Positions 12,726-23,276 of a stretch of 64,000 nt of DNA are shown one piece after another (position 1 is the stretch's first letter; each line of letters starts with the position of its first letter). The notes under the pieces were generated by a model that worked only from the letters and a program-made list of their open reading frames with translations, was not told the DNA's origin and did not search any database. The translations under genes and the position numbers were made by a program. The stretch comes from Tetrapyrgos nigripes. Lineage: Eukaryota; Basidiomycota; Agaricomycetes; Agaricales; Campanellaceae. The stretch lies in the NCBI GenBank assembly GCA_013368315.1, contig JAACJM010000070.1:1-64000 (forward strand), in the 5' to 3' direction.

Positions 12726-12987
12726 CTGAATTTAATGGAAGTAATGTATTGGGAAGTGATATCTACCATGTAAGCTGTACTTGGTGTATCTATTTCCTTC
12801 GTAACCTCAGCATGCTTCAAACTCATTCATTCTTGTTGCAACATTTGGTTTACTCTGACATTGTGCAGGTGAGATGGAGAGAGCTTGAGGGTATACTTGG
12901 GCTGGTAGGAGATGAAGAGGGAACTGGTAGCGCAGTTGGCCTATAGGGGATGAGGTGTTTATATTTAATGTGGTTGCTGTTCAAAGT

Positions 12988-13064
12988 AAGAATTAATGGT
13001 GTAGTGGTCAATATCATTAGTGTTTTTTGAAAAGTCTAGGTCCCGAGTTCAATCCCACCTGGGA
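12988..13064 (+). pseudogene. tRNA-like or SINE-head remnant
   Basis: GGTGTAGTGGTCAATATC resembles a pol III A box and GAGTTCAATCC, about 45 bp downstream, a B box. The span is close to a tRNA body, but no 7-bp acceptor stem or clean anticodon arm can be drawn, so it is not called a functional tRNA. Confidence 0.3.
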
Positions 13065-13289
13065 GTACCTCATAAATATATGATCATATGACTTTTAATA
13101 CCTTTACAGTTATAAATTCCCACAGCTCAAGGATTCAAGTCAGCCTCACGGATGGCAGATTTCGTCGCAAAAAAAAACCGATTACTATAAATAGTAATCA
13201 GAACATCAATTCAAAGTGTGCATCACTGGCCATAAATAAGTCATGCTGTAACCCATTCCAGTGGTTGCTCTCCACATAACCGGCTGAAT

Positions 13290-13654
13290 TACGAGGCTGA
13301 AGAATGAGGCTGAGTTCTTTACACTCACCTTCTGCTTGAGGCTATGCCTATTCTGTACCCCAGTTATTCCTGTTCTTTCTCCTATTTCATTCCATTTTCA
13401 CCCATTCATATTTCCTTTTCATCAGCAATCAGCATCCTAGACTCGTCACACCACCATGAAGTCCTTCAATGCTTGTATTGTCTGTTTTACTTGATGCTCT
13501 TTTTTCCCTGTTTACTTTGACAGCCATCATGTTTTGTTTTCGGTCCTCAGTCCTCTTTCTGCATCTGCCCCTTCCTTACTGCATTGACTCTTAAAGTTTG
13601 TGGTGAGCCCTGTGGTCTTGTACTCGCCACGCAGAGCACTGGCCCACATCCTTT
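13290..13654 (+). mobile_element. Non-autonomous Helitron derivative A (365 bp)
   Basis: The 5' end TACGAGGCTGAAGAATGAGG and the 3' end ACTCGCCACGCAGAGCACTG then GCCCACATCCTTT match the termini of the elements at 49184-50615, 54155-54982 and 22542-33878. A sequence related to the inverse of the 5' terminus (GTCTTGTA) lies just before the 3' GCCA...TGGC hairpin. The flanks end in T and begin with T, consistent with insertion between two Ts. It has no coding capacity and would move in trans. Confidence 0.7.
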
Positions 13655-13655
13655 T

Positions 13656-14677
13656 GACAGTAAATAGGGAGGGATATTGTATCATAATTTTAAAATATAG
13701 GTACTGAGTAAGATTTACTAAGATAGGCAAGTCAGTAATGTTAGTTAATATGCAGTGAATAGGAGGCAACTACAAAGGGAAAAGCGGCATAGGTGTCTTT
13801 TGCATAAGTGTAGAACAAACACAAACTTAAAGACTTTTATACAAATTGTAAAGTGTGAGTGTTCCAAGTAGTCAGAATACCCAACAGTTCACTTGTACTA
13901 TAAGGAATTTTGGGGGTTTTGGTAGGGTTTTTGCATGAATGCACACAAGTTCAACACACAAAGGTATAACCAACAGTTTCAAATCACAATTTGTAGGCTC
14001 AAATGCCTTATAACCAATGTTCACAAGTCTGAGGACACACAAAAGGTAACACAAAAACCAACAATTTTAATTCAACACTATTGATTCCACACACACTATG
14101 TTTATACTCAATGCAAGTGAGGTAGATTTGGTAGAAGCATAGTCCATGTTTCGCTAGTAAGATGACTGATACTCTACAGTCTGTGGCTTGGGTAACTACA
14201 AGAAATACCTAGTCCTTTATACTATACTCACAGCTACTACTATACAGTTCTACATTTCTTTTGAAGGTCCAATAAAAGATACACAATAAAACTGAAATAT
14301 TAGTCTGACTGCCAGTCCATGCTCATCAGTACTACTAGATTAAGTAGGTACCTTCTAATTAGGGTATCTAAGAAATATAGAATATTATCTAAAATTCATA
14401 GGGCTTTCTATGTTCCCTTCGCTCGCTTAGTGAAGGGCAATCTGTGCTCAATCACGTGATATGAAAATTGAACCTTGGCCATCCAAATTCATTGCAGTAC
14501 TTACAACTCTTCTTGCTATCTGCTCCTTATATCTTTCCTTGTGGACAACTCAGCACAGATGCTTAGTGGTCAGATTGTTTTGTGGGACACCACTATCATT
14601 GCTGCAGTCTGCGTCCAGCTCAATGAATCAATTGGAGTCAGCCTTTACTCATAACCTCAGATCTACACCTGCCTGAC
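13656..14677. other. No gene recognised
   Basis: AT-rich sequence between the short Helitron derivative and the gypsy LTR. A plus-strand frame at 14461-14676 begins with a hydrophobic stretch (FIAVLTTLLAICSLYLSLW), but I see no splice context or continuation. Confidence 0.35.
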
Positions 14678-15055
14678 TGTCAGAACTGAGCTGAAGGCAT
14701 TTAGGCAAGGTGACAATGACATTAGGGAATGAGTAGAATAAGGCAAGGTCCATATGATAAGACCAGACTAGAGTAGAGATACAGGATGAGTATCCTATTC
14801 TATATATACTACTTTATAAATAATGTCCGTGTTTCTAGAGAATTAATCAAATAGATATCAGTATGATAAATTAAGGTCCTATGATGATACACTCGCAAAC
14901 TAAGGGGATCCACAGACAACTATGGAGCAATAAATGACCCAGCTTGGAAGAAGTCAATCTCATTAGGGGAAAGTGGGTAGTGGCAATCAGAGAGATAAAG
15001 AAGGATCAAGAATCCTTCTAAGGGTTTTTGGAATGAGGAATGAGAGATCATGACA
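14678..15055 (-). repeat. LTR of the gypsy element (about 378 bp)
   Basis: Read on the minus strand it starts TGTCATGATCTC and ends in ...CTGACA, so both ends carry TGTCA/TGACA. A purine-rich tract (minus strand AAGAGGGGGGTAA) directly precedes it at 15056-15070, as expected for a polypurine tract ahead of a 3' LTR. The 5' LTR of the same element was not found in the window. Confidence 0.6.
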
Positions 15056-16345
15056 TTACCCCCCTCTTAAGGGTCTTTGCCCTGAAGACACTTGAGAGAT
15101 TCCATAGACCCATGCTTGGGATTTCTTTGGCCCTGAAGTGTAAAACTCGCAAGGAACGAAAGAAAAGATTGCCTTGATATTCTGAGGTGCAGCTGGATTC
15201 TTTGTGTGGAACTTGGTTATTAATTCCCGACATTTCTTTTCCAACTCTACTGCTGGTTCCCAAGTATTCTCCACTGTTGAATACCCAAACCACTTTACCA
15301 AATACTCCAAAAATGATCTCTTTTTCTTCTGGTTATAACACATACAGGAATCTAGGATTTCTCCAACATTGTAGACTGGTGAGCCATCTTTGATAGTAGC
15401 AGGTTCTCGACTAACATTGTCTTGTTGATGTTTCGCAACTGAAGAATAGTGAGGACAAAGATATGATGTGTGGAAGACAGGGTGAATACTCTTCCAGGTT
15501 TTTGGAATATCCACTTGGTATGAGGAGCTCCCTACCTTTTCCTTGATAGGAAAAGGTCTGTATCATTTGTCTGCAAGTTTTGCACTTGGTCGTTCCATAG
15601 TGATATTCTTTCCTTCAATATACACCTTGTATCCCTTCTTGTACTCCAGATCCTCATTTCTTCCCTTGTCACAGTATTTCTTCATCAACCCCATGCTCCT
15701 CATAAGACACGCTTTAGCATCTGTTCTGGCTTCTTCAATCTGATCAAAGAAATCTGTCACGCTTCATTGGTGATGTCAATGAGAGGTTCAGTAGCTTTTT
15801 GGGGATGAAAGCCACTAGTCATATAGAAGGGGGTATAGCCTGTAGAACTATGTTCTTGATCGTTATAGTAGAATTCTGCCAGTTGTCTTGTCACCAATTG
15901 CAGAAAATGCACCAGTATCATTCGATTTCTTGGTTGACACATTCTGTTTGTCCATCGGTTTGAGGGTGATACGCTATTGAAACATTCATTTTGATGCCCC
16001 AAATCTCATAGAGGGATTTTAGACATTTGCTAATGAAGACTGATCCTCCATTACTAATAACCCATTCAGGTAATCCAAATCCCTCCAGACACGATCCAGA
16101 AATAACCCTGCTATGCCTTCGCTAGTGACTTCATCATAAGTTGCTAATGCTCTCATCCTTTTACTGAGTCAGTCTACAATGATGAGGATAGCGGTATAGC
16201 CATGTGATGGAGGAAGATGCATGATTAAATCACAAGAGATAATCTGCCAAATCTGTTCCAGGATCTTGTTAGGACTTAGTAGTCCTCTTGGTTTCCCTGG
16301 AAAGGTTTTTGTTCGTTGACATGTGGGACATTGTCAGACCTTTGG
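15056..16345 (-). pseudogene. Chromodomain Ty3/gypsy pol remnant (integrase and chromodomain)
   Basis: Three overlapping minus-strand frames (15757-16002, 15563-15760, 15056-15514) read in order as the late integrase core, the integrase C-terminus and a chromodomain. The chromodomain shows LEYLVKWFGYSTVENTWEP, a textbook chromo signature. Upstream, in broken frames, are ISCDLIMHLPPSHGYTAILI and LFLDRVW, the integrase catalytic-core region. Frameshifts and in-frame stops separate the pieces and the element is cut off near 16345, so RT, RNase H and gag are absent. Chromo-integrases usually target heterochromatin. This copy should be inactive. Confidence 0.8.
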
Positions 16346-18985
16346 CACATGCTGTACCTATGCACTCCTTCATATTTCTATATCTGTCATTCTTACATCA
16401 TTCACTGCCTAAGCCCAGAAACCCTCAGAGGGTTTTTTCGATTATACCTATGTGCGCCCCACCCTATTCTATTTCTGTTTCATTCATTATGTCAATCATT
16501 CATTCTGTTCATCGCTCCACATCTATATTTGTTGTTTAACATTTGATTTGTTTATTCCATTTACCGTTTGGGACTCATGATTGTTTAAGTATATTAGTTA
16601 TAGGAGCATCATAGTTAATTGCAGAGCCTTGATACAGGAGTTGGTTTCACTACTCTTATATAGGTAGCATTCTCCTGTACTCAAGCCTCAGAATTGATCT
16701 TGTTGTTGTTTCCTCTCATTCTTCTTTGCTTGTCCTGCATTGCAAATCAAGGGATATGTGCACTACACTTGTGCACAGTGAATCTAGTCGGACGACTCTC
16801 TCAGGAGTCACAGTTGTCTCATATCCTTTACAGGGATTCTTGTTCTACATTCACCATCCATTGTTGTTCTCCTTGATCTAGTTCCTTGCTGTCATCTTGG
16901 TTGCCATACAGGCATGTAGATTGATCTGCCAGCAGCTCAGATTGTTGGTCTCGTAGGCTTATGGTCAGTGGATGAGTAGTGTCACTCCCTCTCGCTGAAG
17001 CCACCCCTAGGTGCCAGAATCCTCCTGGGGCATTCTCCCCTCACTGACAAGCCCATTCAGCATCGAGAGGTTAGCCTGGCTCAAGGGTTTGTGACACCTT
17101 GACACAAATCTTATCTATAATTTGATCTCTTCAGATTCACTCCAATGCATTCATATTCTTTGGAGTTCTGGAAAGAGTTAGACTCTTTTCTGTGTGTCAT
17201 TTCAGTGTAGGGATGTGTATGGATATGGGCTAAGGTCAGAGAGACCTTGGCCCCTGACAAGAACTTCTCTGGCATATCCATGATTGGCTGCAATACCCAT
17301 ATCAGGAAGGAGTGAGCGACGCATTCAGCTAATAGTGGATACCCAGTGTGGAAGGAGCTCGTCAAAGGTAGAACATGCAAAAGTAATGCTAGTGTCAAGT
17401 TGGTGTGATTAATGTGGGCAACAAGTGGGCAATATGGGTCATGTCAAGGTCAGCTATGTTAAGTGAGGTTGTAAGGTGGTGTGTCAGGCATCTTCCATTG
17501 ATGTGGGTAGTGCCAAGTGTGCAACACATTGAGCAAAGGTTGGTAGAAATAGTACTCATATGGCAGTTGATGGGAGATCTTTGGATTACACAAGTATTAT
17601 GGATATGATGTTGAGTGAACCATGTTGCCAGTATGTGTAGAGATGCTCAAGTATCACCTTAGGCTGTGAGTATCAATTAAGTGGACAAATGGAAAGGACA
17701 AAGGGGTAGTGCACTGTAGTGCTGGGACTATCCAGCAGAATAAGTTCATGGGGAAAATGAGAACAAGGAGAGAGGTTGAGAGTTCTTTGTTGTAATTTGT
17801 ATGGCGACTCAGATGCGTACAGCCATGACAGCAGCCATGGAGCATCTATGAAATCAAGGGGTGTATTATGTCAATGGTGTGTAACTCAAGAGTTGAGAGG
17901 AGAAAAGGTGGGCTGAACTCCTGTGTCATGAAGGAACAAGGATCCTGACAATGAGACAAGTCAAGTATGTGGTACAGATGGTTATAGTCATGTGGATAAA
18001 GATTTCATGTTGAGGCATGTTTAATGTAGGACAAGGGTAAGTAGGTATATCATATGTGTAGATGCCTCAATATTTGGCTGAGAATGTGGGGACCTGAGGG
18101 TGCCATGTTGTAGCATTAGAGCATGGGCACACTCAAACGGTAGTGCAAGAGAAGTGTCCAAGGGTGGCGTGGGATATGAGGTAGGTGAAAGGTGCTCAAT
18201 ACATAGGAGACACAGTGAAAATTAGCGCAAGTAGATATTGATAATTGCATAGCTGGTAGAAAACTGCTAAAGGGAGAGATGACAATAAGGGGTAGCAACG
18301 AGATGGGGGGGGGGGGCAAGAAGCGAGGTGATGAAGAAAAGGAGAGTCAAAGTGAAGAGGCTAAAGGGAGGGGCAAAGAAGGGGAAGAGGAGGAAGTAAA
18401 GAGGTGGGGCAAGAGTGATTGAAGGAAAGCAATAAGCAGTTGTTAAGGGAAGAAAGAACAGGAGAGGAGGGGGAGGGGAAATGTGGTACATAGTTGCACT
18501 TTATGATGTGTCAATGGAGGTAGCATGCTGTGTAGATCATATGTAGTTGACATGATGTAGATGCTGTGCCAGGTCCTCCATTTGTTGAAGTATTTGCTGT
18601 TTCTGCAATGATAGTGACAATGACCACGGCGACAACATGCGGCGACTGGCGGATCACTGGCAGCAGATGCATAATCTGCACACCAACAATGAGAGTGGCA
18701 ATACTGCAGTAGGAAGCATGCAAATGCATATGGGTTCATTGGCGCAGTGGTAATAGAGTAATGAAAGACAGAAATTATTAGATAGAAACAGACAAAGAAG
18801 GAAAGGGGTGGATGATGTTGATGTGCATGAACACATTAATGCTCAGGGCAGATGCATGCATAGAAGAGTTGGTAGGAGTGGGCAGATTTCAGATGGGCAT
18901 GTATACATTGGCAGTGAGGGTTGTAGAATGAGGAGTAGAATGGTAGATGTGTGGGTAGGAGTCAGGGTGATTATTGTCCTCTTCA
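16346..18985. other. Repeat-rich region without recognised genes
   Basis: Only short unsupported frames occur. From about 17.4 kb the plus strand becomes G/A-rich, with a 12-G run at 18305-18316 and purine-rich stretches to 18480. An imperfect hairpin (CCTCTCGCTGAA near 16988 with TTCAGCATCGAGAGG at 17055-17070) was noted. No convincing exon was found. Confidence 0.4.
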
Positions 18986-18989
18986 TAGT

Positions 18990-20090
18990 GGTCAAAAGAG
19001 GAGTAGATGTTCATGAACATGTAGATACACCAGCATGAGAAAGGGCAGTGTACATATGCCCACAGCGAGATGTGCTGGTAGTGGTGGGAGAGTGGTGAGT
19101 GCTTGTGGACATGTAGATGCACAAGTAGTAGGTAGGGCAGTGTATGCCCAAGACACGGAGATATGTTGGTAGAGGTGGAGAGAGAGCAGTAGATGATCGT
19201 GGACATGTAGATGGGCGGTGGATGCCCAAAACGAGTAGAGTTGACAGTAGTGGTAGAAAGAGCAGTATATGCTCATGGACGTGTAGATGTGCATGTAGTG
19301 GGGAGGGTGGTGGATGCCCAGGATGTGGAGATATGTTGGTGAAGGTGGAAAGAGTGGTAGATGTTGGTGGAGGTATAGATGGGCAGTGGATGCCCAAAAT
19401 GAGTAGAGATGATGGTAGTGGTAGAAAGAGCAGTAGATGCTCATGGACATGTAGATGCACAAGTAGTAGGAAGGGCAGTGGACACCCAGGATGTGGAGAT
19501 ATGTTGGTAGAGGTAGAAAGAGCAGTTGATGGTTGTGGACGTATAGATGGGTAGTGGATGCCCAAAATGAGTAGAGTTGATGATAGTGGTAGAAAAGGCA
19601 GTAGATGCTTGTGGACATGTGGATGTGTATGTAGCAGGAATGGCAGTGTATGCCCAAGATGCGGAGATAGGTTGGTAGAGGTAGAAGGAGCAGTAGATGC
19701 TTGTGGACATGTAGATGGGTGGTGAATGCCCAGAACAAGGAGAGTTGATGGTAATGGTAGAAAGAGCAGTAGATGCTCTTGGACATGTAGATGCAGTAGT
19801 AGGTAAAGAGGGTGGTGGATGCCTAAAACAAGGAGATATGTCTGCCCTAGTAGAAGGAGCAGTCGATGCTCATTGACACATTGATTAGATGTGTGGATGG
19901 TAGGAACAGTAGATGCTCATTGACACGTTGATTAGATGTGTGGATGGTAGGAACAGTAGATGCTCGTGACGTGTAGATGCACCAGGAGCAGAAAAGGCAG
20001 TTGATGTCTATGATGTGAAGAGCAGTAGATGCTTGTGGACGCATAGGTATGCCTGTTGTAGAAAAGGGCGGTAGATGCCAAAACACGAGA
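18990..20090. repeat. Minisatellite with alternating ~85- and ~80-bp subunits
   Basis: GTAGATGCTCATGGACATGT or a variant recurs about every 80-89 bp from 18998 to 19767. Two subunit types alternate. One contains GGATGTGGAGATATGTTGGT and the other GTGGATGCCCAAAATGAGTA, giving a ~166-bp higher-order period. From about 19850 a shorter ~57-bp variant (TGACACGTTGATTAGATGTG) continues. The 264-aa minus-strand frame at 18992-19786 is a by-product of the array. Confidence 0.9.
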
Positions 20091-21992
20091 ACATCAGAAG
20101 TGATGGAGGAAATGATGGGCGCTCATGGGCATATAGAAGCACTGGTAGTGGGAAGCAGTAGATGTGGCAGTAGGGAAAAGCTGATACCAAGTCAATGCCC
20201 AGTCAATGTGGAGTTGACACCAAATCAACGGAGGGGTGAGACAACACCAAGTCAACCCAGAGAGATAGTGGCATAAAACTGACACAGAGAAGTATCAATG
20301 TGAAGTCAACACAGTGGTGGAGGGAGCAGCAAATGGCCATGCATGGATTGATGATTAAAGTGTGGGTGTATAGGTGGGGTTCCAGGGAAAAGAAGGGTGT
20401 CCATGTTTGCATAGCTGTGTGTATGAGTGTTGTGCAGCAGATGTGACATGACACTGGTAGCAGTGTTTGGTTTTGGATTGGCAGATTGCAGTGAAGAGCG
20501 CTGCCAAGAGTGCCATTGGCTATCTATCCATGTGAGTGGGGATGGAGAAAGCCAGGAGAGATGGCGAAGATGGTGAAGGAACAACCAGGTGTTCGAGGGA
20601 GTATTTGCAGAGGAAGCTTGGGAGTACATGCGGTCTTGTGGCTTGGTGCTCCATCAGCGGTGAGAGATGCATGCAGATCACATTAATTTGGAGGTGGATT
20701 GATGGAACCATAGGTGAAAAGTCAGATGTGAGTTGGTGATTTTCAAGTTGTAGGTGCAGTTGCATCAGTGCATTGAAAACAACATACGAGATGTAAATAC
20801 ATACAGAAATCCTTAATCACCAACCTCTCGTCTTCCTGCAGATTTTCCTTTGAGAATTTCCTGGTAGTCGGTTGGGCTTGTTGCACTCTGTAAATTTCCC
20901 TGTTGATGAGGTGTTTGACTTCTGGGGTGTGGATTGGGGGCCAGCATAAATTTAGAACGTTGACGTGGTGATTTGGAGTCTGTGTGAATTCGTGGAATGC
21001 TCAGATATGCTCTAGGAGGGATTCTGAATCCTCAGTTGTAAGTCCGATGTTGATGGATATGCTGATGTGAATTTCGAGAAATATGCCTAGTGGACAGCCC
21101 ATAATCAAAGAATGCTTTAAAGCAAAGCACAAGGAGGTAGTGAAGGGGCACGAGGACTCTGAGGCAGCTGGGCACTCAGAGTGTCTTTGGACTCGGCGAC
21201 ATGCTGGAAGGTACTGCATCGCGTGAGCCAAAGACCTCTATCTGCCTCATCCTCTTCAAGAACACAGCAGATCAACAATTATCTATGACTAAAGTATGAA
21301 AAAGGTTACCTTATTTGGAAGGCATGATTTAGGGTCATGGCTTATGCTATGATCTTGGATCGACTATATAAGGCAGGAAGGGGGGTCCAGCAAAGTCACT
21401 AAATTTTTTTCTGACTGGATGTAAAAAAAAATTTAACTGTCACCCCCTTGGCCACCAATTACTCTGGGTGCATGGTGCACCTTGATATTGGTCCTTGACC
21501 TAGTATAGAATACAGAAGTCAGTAACTCTCCTCAAACCCAGACACTGAAGAGTGTATAGGAATCATATATAAATACCTAGTATGGAATACAGAAGTCGGT
21601 AACTTTAGTAGGTAGTCAGGAACTTATGATACATGGGTACAAGATAAAGGCTTACCTCCTCAAACCCAGACACTAAAGAGTGTAAAAGGATGAGGAGGTA
21701 GGTGTGAAATTGATGTATAAAAGACAACACCACATGTGTGTTATAGAAACTGGGCAGCAGATAAGGGCTGGTCAGGCCTAAGCAAGGCACTCTGTGGTAC
21801 GACAAATCTAAGGAAGGGTATCGAAGGACTAACTGAATAACATGCAAGAAGATTGGGAGAAACTTGGGTTACAATCGCGTAGCGTACTGAATACAAATGC
21901 GCAGTATATATCATATGATTCAGAACCGGTAAATATAGCCCATGATCCGGCGGAGTTTGATCTGATAATTCTGATAACAGTGTGGGTGTTGT
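20091..21992. other. No gene recognised; minor local repeats
   Basis: Short AAGTCAA/AGTTGACACC-type repeats occur at 20180-20310. A duplicated motif (AATACAGAAGTCAGTAAC and CTCAAACCCAGACACT) occurs at 21503-21555 and 21583-21680. Several unsupported frames are present. No protein or RNA gene is claimed. Confidence 0.4.
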
Positions 21993-22000
21993 AGCACAGT

Positions 22001-22455
22001 TAGTGATTGGGCTCAAAGCCCTAGGCTGGCCTTTGAGGTGGGCTTGAGGGTTTGAGGGCTCAGGCTTGATTTCTGAAAGCCCTGAGCCTGAAGCTCAGGC
22101 CCGGGCTTTCAACAACACTTAGTGACCTGTTACTGATCAGTAAAAATTGTCAACAAATAGTTGAAATAGTTCTCACACAATTTTACAGTTGCTTGACGTA
22201 TAACCATCTTCCTGGGTCATCCCCAGCTGTTATCCACTACTTGTTGGCACCAATGATGTTGGGTTTGGGTCAGTAAATGCTTAATGTAGGTCAGTAGTTC
22301 ACTTTATCTATCATACAAACTTAACTTCAACACTTCGATTGTGACTTTTTGAAGAATGACATCATCCTTGTCTGAGCCCAGCCCTACTGAGGACTTAGGG
22401 CCGGGCTTGGTGAGCCCGAGCCCTACAAAGCCCAAGCCCGGCCCGCACATCACTA
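22001..22455. mobile_element. hAT-like MITE (455 bp) with 8-bp TSD (7/8)
   Basis: The ends read TAGTGATTGGGCTC and, inverted, TAGTGATGTGCGGGCC, with G/C-rich GCCCGAGCCC-type subterminal repeats. It is flanked by AGCACAGT (21993-22000) and AGCACAAT (22456-22463), an 8-bp duplication with one mismatch. There is no coding sequence. It abuts the 3' side of the Helitron. Confidence 0.75.
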
Positions 22456-22610
22456 AGCACAATAAAAACACAACCAAAATAGGAAAGTGATAAGATGAGA
22501 ATATACCTTACAGCACACCTGTATTACATATGCGAGTATGAAGGGGCTGTGGGCCAACGCTAACGCGTGGCGAGAATGAGGCCATCTGCATCACCTCTGA
22601 TCGATGGTCA

Positions 22611-23276
22611 TTACACTGTATTATCATTTTCTGTACAGACATATAGAACAACCACTGCTTTTTTATGATTGAAACTCTCCAGCCCAGTAACTTCTGCTTG
22701 AAATTCTGGTGATAATTTTGTTGGTACACCAGTCCCAATCCCATCATATAACCATTCATGTCCCCCATCAAACATTCTGGTGACGAAGTGATTACCTCCA
22801 AAATAAATGATACCATTTATGTGATACTGTTGAGACTCAGGTCGTTGAGTTACATGTATAATATTATTAATTGCCATATTACCTTCGTAAGGTATTGACA
22901 TCAATAGAAATCTGGGAAGTCTTTGAAATATGTATTTTCGGAACATGTCTGAATGACAAGAGTGACATTTATCACCCCAAGGCTCCACAAAGTGGGACAC
23001 CCAATGCTGAGTGGATTCATACATACCAGTTGTCCGAGTTAGCATGAAATTATGCTGAGTCCTGTCTTGAAAGTTGGAGTGATTATTGACACAAAAAACA
23101 GTTCTTTTAGTTGTTGGGTTCACTGAATGCAATAGCTCATGCAATACGTCTGAAGTATCTGCATGTCCCCTGTAAGGAAACGTATCAGAGTCGATATTAA
23201 ACAGTTGCTCACGTATTTTTTCTCTGATATCAGTGAAGTTTGTCAAATTTCTTTGAAAAACTGTCTGAGAGCTCAT
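22611..23276 (-). CDS. C-terminal cysteine protease (ubiquitin-hydrolase-like) segment of the Helitron protein
   Basis: This 221-aa frame continues the end of the helicase frame. The helicase frame ends with the protease Cys box (WSANSCAYDSAIMLL, residues about 640-655 there). This frame supplies the His box (GIIYFGGNHFVTRMFDGG, then WLYDGI). That Cys...His arrangement is typical of C19/UCH-like proteases. A paired CHSCH motif (KCHSCHSDMF) may bind zinc. It ends ENDNTV. The two frames overlap by 47 bp and are out of phase at a T5/A3 run, so either a one-base indel or a small unseen intron separates them. Such protease tails are known on some eukaryotic Helitron proteins; a role in processing or deubiquitination is inferred. 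Confidence 0.75.
   Translation of the reverse strand: MSSQTVFQRNLTNFTDIREKIREQLFNIDSDTFPYRGHADTSDVLHELLHSVNPTTKRTVFCVNNHSNFQDRTQHNFMLTRTTGMYESTQHWVSHFVEPWGDKCHSCHSDMFRKYIFQRLPRFLLMSIPYEGNMAINNIIHVTQRPESQQYHINGIIYFGGNHFVTRMFDGGHEWLYDGIGTGVPTKLSPEFQAEVTGLESFNHKKAVVVLYVCTENDNTV

Noticed and set aside
16980..17080. Hairpin considered as a transposon end or attenuator
   Set aside because: Imperfect, single, with no flanking duplication or neighbouring gene.
18992..19786. 264-aa minus-strand open frame
   Set aside because: It is produced by a 166-bp minisatellite with few stops; the protein is repetitive and low-complexity.
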